From Emergomyces orientalis (Eukaryota > Ascomycota > Eurotiomycetes > Onygenales > Ajellomycetaceae): a stretch of DNA of 64,000 bases. The DNA lies in assembly GCA_002110485.1 (NCBI GenBank), contig MOWL01000092.1, positions 124,001 through 188,000 on the forward strand. Direction: 5' to 3'. The notes under the pieces were generated by a model. It had not been told where the DNA came from and ran no database searches. It saw only the letters and a program-made list of their open reading frames with translations. The position numbers were made by a program, and so were the translations under genes. Position 1 is the first letter of the stretch, and every line of letters starts with the position of its first letter. Below, piece by piece: positions 12,001 to 23,158 of this stretch.

Positions 12001-12684
12001 AAACAACAGAAGTGGAGGTTCCTTGTCACTTAGTCGCGATCTCCAAGCCCGTTCTGCGTTCTGATTGTCCAGGTCGGTTGGCGGTGCTGCTGCTAGTCCG
12101 AGGGCTCGTATTCAAGCGTATTATTCAGCGCAGGTATTATATCAACCTCGCCGACGCCTCAGTTTTCAATTTTTTTTCCCTCTCGACTCTTTTCCTTCCA
12201 CCACCCATCCATCGGATATTCGCAGTCGGGGTGTCCAGATATCCCTTTCGTTTCGCTGATTTGTTAGTATAGCTGTACGTATCGTGCATAGGAGAGGCCA
12301 AAAAGCCCTGGCAAAAAGAAACAGCCGGGAAGAAAATATTACCCGTCTATCCCGTCTACCCCTCCTTCGCTCTGCCGGACGCCTCAAGGACAATAGGCAG
12401 CTATCGTTACATGTCCAGGACCCGGAGAAGATACCTCTCCGTCAATTCTGTCAAAGATCTCTGCCGCTTGTGAGAAACAACCGCTACTGAGCGTCTCGCC
12501 GTGGGAATTCAGGTTTTATACCCGATCAGCTGATCTTTCTCTCCGCCTGACACTTGATCCTTCATTCAAGTTCTATCTGGTGTTTGTCTCTGCGCTCGCC
12601 TCTATTTGATTTCTGCCTATCGCACATATACCGCTCTCTTGTTTTCCACAGTATTCTTTCGCTTGTCTCACCGATCGTGAGCAA
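9015..12684. other. Gene-poor 3.7-kb stretch between CCT7 and the metacaspase
   Basis: No open frame longer than about 140 codons occurs, and none of the short ones carries a recognisable domain on either strand. There is an A-rich run near 9590-9640, an uninterrupted T18 at 10208-10225, and C/T-rich sequence from about 11950 to 12660 that looks like a promoter and leader of the metacaspase gene. I looked for tRNA A- and B-box pairs and found none at proper spacing. Long non-coding transcripts cannot be seen from sequence alone. Confidence 0.5.
10208..10225 (+). repeat. Poly-T run (T18)
   Basis: An uninterrupted run of eighteen T in non-coding sequence. Confidence 0.9.
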
Positions 12685-14379
12685 ATGTCGTACTATCCTC
12701 CTCAACAGGGTTACCCGGGCGGCCAGGGTGGTTACCCGCCGCCTCAGCAGCAATATCCCCCTCAGCCATATGGAGCACCACCGCCTCAGCAATACCCGTG
12801 AGTAGTCTACTGCGCGTTATGTTATTCCAATGATGGTGGTTTCCATGCTAACTATCCAAAGACCACAAGGCTACGGAGGGTATCCACCGCAAGGCCCTCC
12901 ACCCCCTCAACAAAGTCCATATGGATATACTCCTCACACTCCATCTCCTCAGCCACCTTACAATGGCGGATATCATGTGAGTTACCTAGGCTTGTAACAT
13001 TATTCGGCTTGACATGCTGACGATCCCTGTTGAAGGCTCCCCCTCCACAGCAAGCCATGTACGGCGCTCCACATCCGCCTCCGTCAAGCATCTCTCCAGC
13101 ACCTCCAAACGGTGCCCCAATGTATAGTGGTCGCGCAGGTGGTGAGTATTGGTTCCAACTATTATGTATCGTGGACCTAACCATAGCCAGCTCCCCCTCC
13201 CGCACACTCTCCCTACCCAAATTCGTACAACAACCATGGCCCTCCCGGTCATGGTGGGCACGGTGGAGGACACGGCGCCCCTCCACCGCCGCCAACCCAG
13301 CCTGTCCAGTTCGGCCATGGCGCTCCTCAGGGATATAGCTTCCAATACTCGAATTGCACGGGAAGGCGGAAGGCATTGTTGATTGGGATCAACTATTTCG
13401 GCCAGCGCGGCCAACTGCGAGGCTGCATTAACGATGTGAAAAACATGTCGACCTATCTGAACCAAAATTTTGGCTACGCAAGGGAGGACATGGTGATCCT
13501 CACCGATGACCAACAAAATCCAATGAGTCAGCCAACCAAGGCAAACATCCTGCGAGCCATGCACTGGCTTGTGAAAGATGCTAGACCTAATGACTCTCTT
13601 TTCTTCCATTATTCCGGTATGTGTTTCCATTCCTACGGGACTGGCCTATTTTTTCAATCCACTAAATATGGTATAGGTCATGGTGGTCAGACGAAAGACC
13701 TTGACGGTGACGAAGATGATGGGAATGACGAGGTCATTTATCCCGTGGATTTCAGATCGGCTGGACATATCGTAGATGACGAAATGCACAGAATTATGGT
13801 CAAGTCGCTTCTTCCCGGTGTCCGCTTAACTGCAATTTTCGACTCGTGCCACTCCGGCTCGGCTCTCGATCTTCCATACATTTACTCTACGCAAGGCATT
13901 CTCAAGGAGCCCAATTTGGCCAAGGAAGCTGGTCAAGGTCTGCTCAGCGTTGTGTCTGCGTACGCCAGAGGAGACGTTTCGGGTATGCTTTCCACTGTTG
14001 GTGGACTCCTCAAAAAGGCTACGAAAGGGGAGGCAAGTCACCAGAAGGCGCGGCAAACCAAAACTAGCCCCGCGGATGTTATCATGTGGTCTGGAAGCAA
14101 GGATACCCAAACAAGTCAGGACGCTACAATTGGTGGAGAAGCTACTGGCGCTATGTCCTGGGCTTTCATCACTGCATTGAAGAAGAATCCACAGCAAAGC
14201 TACGTGCAGCTATTGAGGAGCATCCGTGATGAATTGGCGACAAAATATTCTCAGAAACCTCAATTGAGTTGCAGCCATCCGCTGAGTACGTTTTCATAAT
14301 TCCAACTCGCCATGATTGACAAAGAAATCGATCACTAACCTGCGACTTTCTAGACACCGATCTCCTTTATGTCATGTAA
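12685..14379 (+). CDS. Type I metacaspase (MCA1/CasA family)
   Basis: This is a clan CD cysteine protease, Ca2+-dependent and specific for arginine/lysine, involved in protein quality control and fungal cell death. Six exons (12685-12797, 12862-12976, 13036-13141, 13191-13616, 13677-14285, 14354-14379) encode 464 residues. The first roughly 130 residues form the proline/glutamine/glycine/tyrosine-rich prodomain (MSYYPPQQGYPGG...), spread over the first three short exons and the start of the fourth. The p20 domain follows (RRKALLIGINYFGQRGQLRGC), with catalytic His255 in HYSGHGGQ, split by intron 4, and catalytic Cys311 in FDSCHSGSA. The p10 region includes MWSGSKDTQTSQDA and GAMSWAFI. The last exon is only 26 bases and adds NTDLLYVM. 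Both catalytic residues are intact, so an active protease is expected. Confidence 0.95.
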
Positions 14380-16108
14380 ACGGATATTTCACTTTTTCAC
14401 CTCCCCCCCCAACGGTTACGAAGGCACACTTATATAAGTTTATAAGTCAACTCACTAAGTGATACGCCAATAAAGTTTTGAAAATAGCAATATCAACCAC
14501 ATGGAAGTCAGCTGTTGACTTTACTGAAAACGACGCTTGGATGTTTTTGTTTTCATAACACTCACCCACTCGCCCTGGTATCTGTCCTGTTCAACCTTTA
14601 ACTGTGTTCTGCCGAAGTATTATGCCCTTGCCCAATATTCATTTTCCACTGCATACTTCTCGTTGTATCCTCTTCCATTGGATATGCTTCTCCCTTATTC
14701 CCAGTTTCTTTTAATGTCTTCCAGCTGAAGTACTTTGACGATTTTCCTAGGCCTCAAGCATTTATTATTTTTCAATTTTTGGATACCATTCCTAATCGCC
14801 TCTTGAGTGGAGAGTTTGACGATGGGGGAAAATACCATGTACCGAGCTATTCGATGTTCTCTACCTGGCTTTTACTCCATTTATCTTTTTCAATTTCTAG
14901 CTCATTATCATTATTTCCCAAAAGGCCCTCATGGTATTGAAAGGATGGGTATTTAAACGCTACGGGCTTGGATTTTGCCTCGCATCTGCTCCTTTTTGTT
15001 TTTCTGCTCTTTATTTCTCTCTTTCATTGGTTACAGTTCTCCGGTTTGTCACTTGGTTTAGCTGGTTTGCGTTCTATCTGCCTGTCTTTCTGCTTCTACT
15101 TTCTTTGTCCAGGATGGTGTTCTTGTTTTGCTCCCCCCTTTTTTTTTTTTGAAGACCACACTCGGAAATGATCTTGGGAAATGGAGACGCAAATTTTTAT
15201 TTTTTCTTTATCTTTTATTTTTTATTTAACTTAATGTCTATGATATTCTTCTTCTCGCCGGATATTATTATGAATTAGTTTGATATTATTTGAGGAAACA
15301 ATGCATTGGCTACCTGATAAGGCTGATATAGATTTTTTTAACTGTGCCCTGTATCTGTATAATATGAATGGGGAGATCCTAGGCACAGCCGCGAGATTTG
15401 CCTTGTGTGCCCCACTTGGTTACCACACCAGATACATATCAGCCACTCCCTGAGATATATGGATGTCGCACAGTACGATGTCCAGTGCATGCAGATGTGT
15501 TCCATGCTGTGTATTATGCTCAGCCTCGGAAGCAACTTGACATCCACGGATCGGTTCCAAGATTGAGAAATTATCACGTGATACTAATCAGGGCTCTCCA
15601 GAAGGACAATGAACATGGACCACCGCCAGATCTTAAAATAGGTATTTTACTTAGCTTTGAACATAAACCACACATCTCCACCAAGAATTTGGATACTGCT
15701 ATTGAGATCTTGGCTTGTGGTGTCACCGGAATCGCCAAAAACTTGCTACTCATCCTCGATATGGCCAGGGGACACCCTCGGGTCACATGGGCGAGTGACC
15801 TCAACCCTGCGGCTGTTAAACAACAATCTGCGCCTCAACCAGGATGCTCCAACGGGCTGGGACACACACGTCAGAGGAAGGATATATATATATGACTATA
15901 TCAATAGCTCCCTTTATTCAGACCCTTTTTTCGCTTGCCATCTACAACGTCGAGCTTCTAAAGGATACACAAAACAACGAAAACAGAGAGCTACGCTTCG
16001 GATAACTGGAAGTAAAAATACTTGCGGAAGAGTTAAGATTACTGATGGCACTAAATACATATATGTATGAAAATGACTAAGGCAGCCACATAGCTAATCG
16101 TTTCCAAC
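14380..16108. other. Intergenic region, metacaspase to F-box gene
   Basis: The sequence is T-rich from about 14530 to 15300. A 165-codon open frame at 15398-15895 is listed separately as a doubtful candidate. A full palindromic TCACGTGA lies at 15574-15581 inside that frame. Nothing else is recognised. Confidence 0.5.
15398..15895 (+). CDS. Doubtful open frame of 165 codons, no recognised domain
   Basis: This is the only sizeable ATG-initiated frame in the 1.7-kb spacer. Its translation has mixed composition without strong bias, includes a short hydrophobic segment (AKNLLLILDMARG), and ends just before an AT repeat. I recognise no family and see no supporting splice structure. It may be a chance frame, a remnant of a decayed gene, or a lineage-specific gene. 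Existence is uncertain. Confidence 0.2.
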   Translation: MPCVPHLVTTPDTYQPLPEIYGCRTVRCPVHADVFHAVYYAQPRKQLDIHGSVPRLRNYHVILIRALQKDNEHGPPPDLKIGILLSFEHKPHISTKNLDTAIEILACGVTGIAKNLLLILDMARGHPRVTWASDLNPAAVKQQSAPQPGCSNGLGHTRQRKDIYI

Positions 16109-18895
16109 ATGGAAGACTTCCCGCCATCATACGAACTCGCTACGACCAGAGATGTTTGGGCCATAGTTGCTGACTACATCCCGTCTGCGGACTTGTGCGC
16201 GGCCTCGCTCGTCTGTAGGAGGTGGCATGAGATATTCGTCCCGTTCCTGTGGGGTGCGCCTGCGTCGCATTTTGGAACAGACAACGACGCAGTATATGGT
16301 GTGTTCGCCTTGTCTCTTTTCACACAAAGTAATGATAATTGAGTGCAGAAATAGAATGTGGGGATTATTGCTAACATGGCCAAATCTATCAACTGTAAAG
16401 TCGCCTTAACAAGGTTCAGACGGACGCTTAAACGCGCTCGCCTCGAGGTGCGCATGCTAACTCATACGTTCCATCTGCCACCTGCCCTGTCTGAGATATA
16501 TGGCGGGCCGAGACCGTCATGGCTTCAGGAGGTATTGGAATATCTCCCGAACCTACAATCACTGCTGGTGTCCCAACTGCCGTTCTTCGACCACAATTCG
16601 CTTATCGCCCTGAGGCCAAAGTCGAATGATGAAACCTCTTATGAAGCATACGGCCTCCGTCTACTGATGGCGCAACGGGAGCCGAATACTACATCTGTCG
16701 GGGTTAAGGAAGCCCTACTTCGCTTCCCACTGTTGGTTTATTTGGATTTGTCGTTCACGACCCCAGCAAAGGATCATGGGGTCTTATCGACAATGTCGTA
16801 TCTGAAGCATCTCCAGGTGTTGAAGCTGAGGGGTATCGGGCTTAGAGATGCTGATCTGGAGGTTGTGGCGGACTCTATTAAAACGCGGGTCCGACTGTTG
16901 GACGTGCGCGATAACATGTTGACAGATGCTTCGTTGAGACCGCTCCTACAGAAGTGCTTCTTACCCCCGGACGCCGCTGAAGTATCCTCTCCTACCGATA
17001 GAGACGTTAAGTTCCATTTCGAGTGGGCCCGCACTATCAGCCCCTTCGCAAATATCCTGGGGCCGGATTCCTTGAGGAACGACAATTTCGATACCCATCT
17101 CATGAAACAGTTGATGATACCCCTGACCGGTCGCTCTGACCCTCAGGATCTACCTCATGTTGGTATTACCCATCTGTACATATCAGACAACCGGCTGTCT
17201 GTTGAAGGACTGGGAAGTTTACTCAAATCGATGCGCCTTCATGTATTAGATGGTGGGACTGTTAAGAGTGCTGGATCGATGTGGAAGCGCAAGGGGTTTG
17301 AGCCGATAACTGATAATGAGAGTCAGTGGGTGGTTGGCGTGAGGTATCCCGGAGCCGAGAAACTTATACCGGCACTGCGCCATTCAGCTGCGGACAAGTT
17401 GACCTATCTACGAGTTCACCATGCTGTGGTTACGGAAAATGCTTCAGCGTCGTCTCGGGAAAGTCTGTTTGCCAGGCGAACACCTAACAGACGCCCCGCC
17501 CCCTCAGCTGCTGCTGTGGAGCTGGACAGCTCATCGAGCCAAATTTACGAATTACCGGATGAGAAGGAGCCTGTACGGCACGAACTCGCTGATACTTCAT
17601 TTCAAAGACCGATACCTGGATGGCGACCTGGATTGCGTGGTAACTCTAATACACCATCAGCAACACCAGAAAATGAGCTACCAAAAGTGGCCTTTTTTCA
17701 ACCTTCATCACTATTATCACCATCATCATCTACACAACCGCGAACCGACCAAATCCTATCGTTGCTTCAAAAGCGGCCTATAAACAGCAATGGCATAGCG
17801 CCTTTTTTTCATCCCTCTCACACCCCCCGTCTCCGAACCCTTGTCCTGACCGATGTACCCGCCTCCGTCCTACCCTCGTCTTCCCACATCATATCCCGCC
17901 TAACCCGCTTCATCACAGCGTGCGCAGATGAAGCCTTCCTAGCCGCCCTCCAAGCCCGTTCCAACTACTCTCTACCCCCCGGCCGGTTACGCGCCAGCGC
18001 AGAGCGACAGCACGCACGATCACTTTTCTCCCTTGAGCGCATTGTCCTCGAGATAACTCCGGTCGCCAAGCCTGACTCCTCGAAGGGTTCGGCGTCCTGG
18101 AACCGCAGTGGCGCAGGGTTTTTCTCCAAGTCCAGCACGGAGGATATAGACTCGGAGAACCTGTGGGCAGCCGCAGAGAAAGATTTTAGTTTCTTCAGCG
18201 GTGAGACGGAGGAGGAGTGTGGGGTTCCAGATGAAGAGGTCAAGGATAGGGATGACGATAAGGACGGTGATAAGGATGCTGAAGCCACTCACTCACCTCA
18301 GATCGCAGAACTCGACGCCACTACCACCCCCTCATCATATCGTACCTCCGCAGCTTCTCAGCGCAACCCACAGATACTCCCTCACCGCCCTACACCAATA
18401 CCGACGCCACCACCATCATCATCTCTTTCCCCGCCAATTAGAACCCCGGTATCCTCATCACCTCCAGCTCCTCCTGCCCCTCCCTTGAACGGCCAGCAGC
18501 AGCGGCAGACAAACCCCGCTATTTCGCCGCATGACACGGACATCGACGTTGTCGCTGCCTTAGCTGCGTTCCGTAAGACTAAAAAAGCGGAATATGGGGA
18601 GCTGTTAGTACGTGCCAAGCAGGGGAAGCAGAGGAGTACTACTTCTACTCCTACGTCTACGGCGACTCCTACTCCTACGTCGCCACGATCACTAATGTCG
18701 TCGTCGTCATCATCATCATCATCATCATCATCATCGCCGTCGTTGCCAGGCGCATTACTGAATCATCCGTTATATGTTGAGGGTTATTGGAAAGGGGAAG
18801 TGAAAATTGTGAGAAACCCAGCGCCCAAGGGGAGGAGTGGTGGGTTCGTGGATATTTACGGTAATTATTTTGAGAGGGGGTATTTGTATCCTTGA
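16109..18895 (+). CDS. F-box/leucine-rich-repeat-like protein with low-complexity middle
   Basis: Exons 16109-16298 and 16401-18895 encode 894 residues. The junction restores AVYVALTRFRRTLKRARLEV across a 102-bp intron. Residues about 10-50 look like a degenerate F-box (DVWAIVADYIPSADLCAASLVCRRWHE with a following W). Residues about 100-320 contain leucine-rich segments such as LPNLQSLLVSQLP, LVYLDLSF, LQVLKLRGIGLRDADLE and THLYISDNRLSVEGLGSLL, spaced like irregular LRRs. From about 390 the protein is rich in S, P, T, D and E, including a poly-serine run near residue 830. The last 40 residues (HPLYVEGYWKGEVKIVRN..., ending in YLYP) look ordered again. A role as substrate adaptor of an SCF ubiquitin ligase is inferred from the F-box. 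I cannot name an orthologue. Confidence 0.75.
18698..18742 (+). repeat. TCN trinucleotide tract (poly-serine)
   Basis: A run of TCG and TCA codons encodes about fifteen serines in the C-terminal region of the F-box protein. Confidence 0.85.
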
Positions 18896-19493
18896 ATTTC
18901 TTTGGGAGACTTGTGTGTACATATTGTGCGTGTTAGGTTTCGAGGATCTAATGATAGAATGGATATATATTTTTTTAATAATCTTTATTTATTATTTCTG
19001 GAAATAATTTCGGCTAGTAGGGGATCTGTCGGACATGGCCGTGAAAACAAAATAAAAAGCTTTAATCCCATCCCCAGAAGTCTTTTTCCTCTGGGGTGTA
19101 TGGTTGTGTGCTCTGCGCAAAATTTATCCATTTTCCATCATCTGCCACATTGATAGCATCACCCTTCACCGAACCAGGAAACGGGAAAAAGCGGACGGAA
19201 AAAGTTTTTTTAAAAAAAGGAGAAACAAAGCATTGTCGTTTCCCACAATCATGTCACATTTCTTTTCCTTTTCCCTTTTTATTCCCTCTTCTCCCGCTTT
19301 TTTTCACATTTTTGCTTCCATGGAGCCATGTTGATATATAAAAACCCTGTTTTTATTTTGCCTGACACCGTTTAAAAAAACAAAAAATCAAAGCGGAAGA
19401 GAGCGAATTTAAAAGGAAAAAAAAAAGGTCACCACCACCACCCCATTATCCCAACCACGCTCCCCGAAACACGCCAATCAACAGAACTCATAT
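18896..19493. other. Convergent 3' region of the F-box gene and eS26
   Basis: Both flanking genes end here, so the interval should hold two 3' UTRs and poly(A) sites. The sequence is AT-rich with short A and T runs, and no gene is seen. Confidence 0.6.
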
Positions 19494-20347
19494 CTATGCC
19501 TGAGCAGTCTTGGCGGCCTGGGTTGGGTTCATCTTCTTTCCATCCCTGTTGTACCGGATTCTTGGGGGAGGAGCACGGTTGCGGCGGCCCTCTCGGGAAC
19601 GGACACTAGAAGAAAGAGAGTCCCTCATCAGTATAAAACTGTCCCAGTTTCTTCAATTTTGACACCGCTTTTCCCTCTTCACTCTTCTTCTTCTTTCTTT
19701 ACCCTGGCATATCATGTCTTTTTGGGTCTTATCTTGGGTGTATTCCGGAAGAGGGGAGAGGGGGAGGAAGGTGCTTGAGAAAAATGGTTGGGGTCAAGCC
19801 ATACCGCACAATCTTTCCGTGGATGGCGCAGGAAACGCAGTACTGGAGCTTCAGGTACATCTTGGGCACGGCGTAATCGGTGAAGACGGATGCGTCGGAG
19901 ATATCACCTAATTATTCGCGAAGACAGAGCTTGATATTAGCATCAAACGATCCCCAATTGGCACCAGTGTTGTTTCTGTTCCTTCTTTCACTTTATGTAT
20001 ACGGAGGAAGAACGTAGAACGTACGGATAGCGGCAGACTCGACCATGTTGCGGATGGTGAATCTCTTGATGGCCTTGTCCTTGGGAGTGCATCGTGAGCA
20101 GTTGGAGCATCGGATTGGCTTGACGTGGCCGCGGCCCTTCTTGTTACGTCCGCTGTTCCATTAAAAAAAAAGGTCCAATTGTCAGCCCATATATTCCGCA
20201 AAATCTCCCTTTTTTTTATAGCTCCTCTGGTATCTTTCTCTTTTTTTTTTTTTAGATCTTTCCAATTCTTGTAGTTTGCTCCGCATAAAAAAGGGGGTTT
20301 TTGAGGGTTCTTCTCTGAACATACTTCGACGCCCGTTTTTTGACCAT
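19494..20347 (-). CDS. RPS26: 40S ribosomal protein eS26 (RPS26)
   Basis: eS26 is a small-subunit protein at the mRNA exit channel. Read on the minus strand, exons are 20347-20325, 20152-20025, 19907-19805 and 19605-19494, giving 121 residues, which fits fungal eS26. The N-terminus MVKKRASNGRNKKGRG is split by intron 1 after only 23 coding bases. IRCSNCSRCTPKDKAIKRF supplies the first two zinc-ligand cysteine pairs region, and YCVSCAIHGKIVR the second. The basic C-terminus RNRAPPPRIRYN continues to the terminal KTAQA. All donors are GTATG/GTACG type and all acceptors end in AG. Three introns in so short a gene, the first near the start codon, are typical of filamentous-fungal ribosomal protein genes. 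A CRE-like CGACGTCA lies just upstream at 20371-20378. Confidence 0.97.
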
Positions 20348-20860
20348 TTTGGCGGATTCTATATTCGATTCGACGTCAGATAAAAAGCGCACGGCGGGGA
20401 GCAAGCCTAAACAAAGGGGAAAGGGGGAGAGAAGCGTACAGGTTGTAGTCGGCGGGGATGAGGTGGTTGAAAAAGCGCTGTCCTGGCCTGACTCCGTTGC
20501 TGGTCTTCCTGCTCCTTGTTTGTGGGCAACAGGGCTAGCGGGTTAAGCGAACATATATTAGGTAAGCAACATGTCTGAGTCAGTCTCAGATCCCGTGACC
20601 GCAACCCATCCCCGTGACCCTGTGCCTGGCCCGTGCCCGTTAAAGACTCCAAACTATGAATTGTTGATTGTTGTGATCGATCCTGCGGCAAGCGTCAACA
20701 ACATCGACGACTCCCTTTCGTTACCCCTGTTTCTCCGGATATCTCTCCAGTCCGTTCCGGGCCCCTCCCAAAGGCTGCGGGATCGTCCGTTCTCTCCCTG
20801 TTTTCGATTTCTATTTTAAATAAATTTAGTCCGTATTATTCTTCCTACCTATTTCCAAAC
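20348..20860. promoter_or_regulatory. Divergent promoter between eS26 and the CBS/PB1 gene
   Basis: Two start codons face away from each other across 513 bases, so both promoters must lie here. A CGACGTCA (CRE/ATF-like half-palindrome) sits at 20371-20378, about 25 bases upstream of the eS26 start codon. Some of that stretch may be transcribed leader. Confidence 0.55.
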
Positions 20861-23158
20861 ATGTCTGCTGCAGGGGGAGGCACCTTTCGGAATCGGACCG
20901 TGGGCCGTGGCCAGATTCCATTCGATGGCAGTCCGTCTGGTATTCCTCGCAAGGTTGACCAGGGCCCTCCGCCAGCTGCCGCTCCATCTGATATTGGAAG
21001 TACCTCTGCCTTGAGCACCAGTAGGCAGAAACAGTCTAAACGTGATGAGGTAAAATTAAAAAATTAAAATTAAAAATTAATCTTCCTTTGTCCTTTTCAC
21101 GTTCAATTGACTTGATATCTACTCTTCTCTCGCGGGTATGTATAAGACTAATTATATATTTCCATGGCTAGGCTATCAGAAAGAAAATGGAGGCCGACCT
21201 CAACAAGAAGAGGCACGGGAACCCTGCTCGCTCTCGCCATAGCCGCAAAGCTCCGCCCGGAACTGTTATGGCCCTTAAACCGAGCCAGGCTCTCCAGATC
21301 AAGCCCAACACCACGGTTGCTGAGGCTGCTCAATTGATGGCTGCGAAGAGGGAGGATTGCGTTCTCGTGACGGATGATGACGACCGTATTGCTGGTATAT
21401 TCACCGCTAAGGATTTGGCTTTCAGGGTTGTTGGGGCTGGCATTAGAGCCCGGGATGTTACAATTGCGGAGATCATGACGAAGAACCCTCTCTGTGCGAG
21501 AACCGACACCAGTGCGACCGATGCCCTGGACCTCATGGTTCGGAAGGGATTCAGACATCTTCCCGTCATGGATGAGAATCAGGATATATCCGGAATCCTG
21601 GACATTACCAAATGTTTCTATGATGCGATGGAGAAGCTGGAGAGGGCGTATAGTTCATCTCGCAAATTGTATGATGCTCTCGAAGGTGTACAGTCAGAAT
21701 TGGGCTCCAATCAGCCACAACAAATTATCCAATATGTCGAGGCTTTGCGCCAGAAGATGTCTGGTCCAACCTTGGAGTCTGTTTTGAATGGGCTTCCACC
21801 GACAACTGTGTCAGTACGCACGTCAGTCAGGGAGGCTGCTGCATTGATGAAGGAGAATCATACCACTGCTTTGCTGGTCCAGGATCAGGGTTCGATTACT
21901 GGTATCTTCACGAGCAAAGATGTTGTTCTCCGTGTTATTGCCCCTGGTTTGGATCCCAATACCTGTAGCGTTGTTAGGGTTATGACTCCTCACCCGGATT
22001 TTGCTCCTACCGATATGAGCATTCAAGCTGCCCTTCGGAAGATGCACGGTTAGTTCTAACACCCCTCCTGGCAGGCCGGAGATGTAAGACATATGGCTGA
22101 CAATATGGTATTAGATGGACACTACCTTAACCTCCCAGTAATGAACGAGGCTGGAGAGATTGTTGGCATGGTTGACGTGCTGAAATTAACCTACGCCACG
22201 CTCGAGCAGGTATGCTTCCTCTCTTCAATTCCAACCTTTTCTCAACCCGTCCTTTTGACTCACCTTTCTTTTTCTTTTTCTTTTACGACGGTTCTAGGTT
22301 AATACCATGTCGACAAACGAAAATGAAGGACCTGCGTGGAATAAGTTCTGGCTTTCCATGGACCATGAGTCCGATTCCATGGTGTCCGGCAGCCACGGTG
22401 GCCACAGCCATCAGCCTCACACCCCTCACCGTTCCGTTATGAGTCCCGATATCTCAAGGCCCCATGGTGACCGTGAAAACAGTGTTCTTCCAAATGAGTC
22501 AGCCTCACATCATGGCGACGAGGCTGCATCCGACGTTTTAGAGCCCCCATCAGCCCATCATGAGGACACTCCGTTCCCGTTCAAATTCAAAGCTCCCAGC
22601 GGCCGAGTACACAGACTGCACGTTACGCCTTCAGCTGGTGTAGCGGATCTTGTCACCCAGGTTTCCTTGAAACTAGGAGCCGAGGTGGAAGCTGTGGGTG
22701 GAAACGCTGTTGTGGAAGATGGCAAAATGAGCCACACGGGATATGCATTGAGTTACATGGACAGTGAGGGGGATACGGTCTCCATCACAACTGACCAGGA
22801 TCTCTGGGATGCCATTAACTTGGCCCGGAGAGCCAACCGAGATAAAGTAGACCTTTTTGTACACGATCCCGAGAAGCAGCCCGTCATCATCGCCCCTCCT
22901 CCTGCTCCTGAGCCACAGCCTACAGTCTCGAAACCTGCCACACCCCCGGAGTCTGTTCTGAGATCCGTAGCGGGTGAGGATGAGGAGCAGAGCAGTGTAG
23001 AGCATGAAAAGACCCAGACTCTTGTCCGGCCGCCGCCTCCCGCAGAGCAGCAGCTGATAAACGGAGTGCCCAATGAACTTATCCTGCCTGGTGCCATTGT
23101 GACATTAGCTGCGGCTATTGTTGGTGTTTTCGTTCTTAGCCGAGCGGGCAATCGATAG
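20861..23158 (+). CDS. CBS- and PB1-domain protein with C-terminal membrane anchor
   Basis: Exons 20861-21049, 21172-22048, 22115-22209 and 22298-23158 encode 673 residues. After a disordered N-terminus, four CBS repeats form two Bateman modules: about 95-145 (LMAAKREDCVLVTDDD), 160-215 (LMVRKGFRHLPVMDE), 270-320 (LMKENHTTALLVQDQ) and 335-385 (GHYLNLPVMNEAGEIVGM, split by intron 2). Such modules usually bind adenine nucleotides. A PB1 domain follows near 490-580, with FPFKFKAPSGRVHRL and the acidic patch SEGDTVSITTDQDLW; PB1 mediates protein-protein pairing. The last 25 residues contain one hydrophobic helix (LPGAIVTLAAAIVGVFVL) followed by RAGNR, consistent with tail anchoring to a membrane. 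The architecture is conserved in fungi, but I know no assigned function. A membrane-bound energy-sensing scaffold is only an inference. Confidence 0.88.

Noticed and set aside
12986..13630. 214-codon minus-strand frame over the metacaspase
   Set aside because: Antisense to the catalytic and prodomain exons of the metacaspase.
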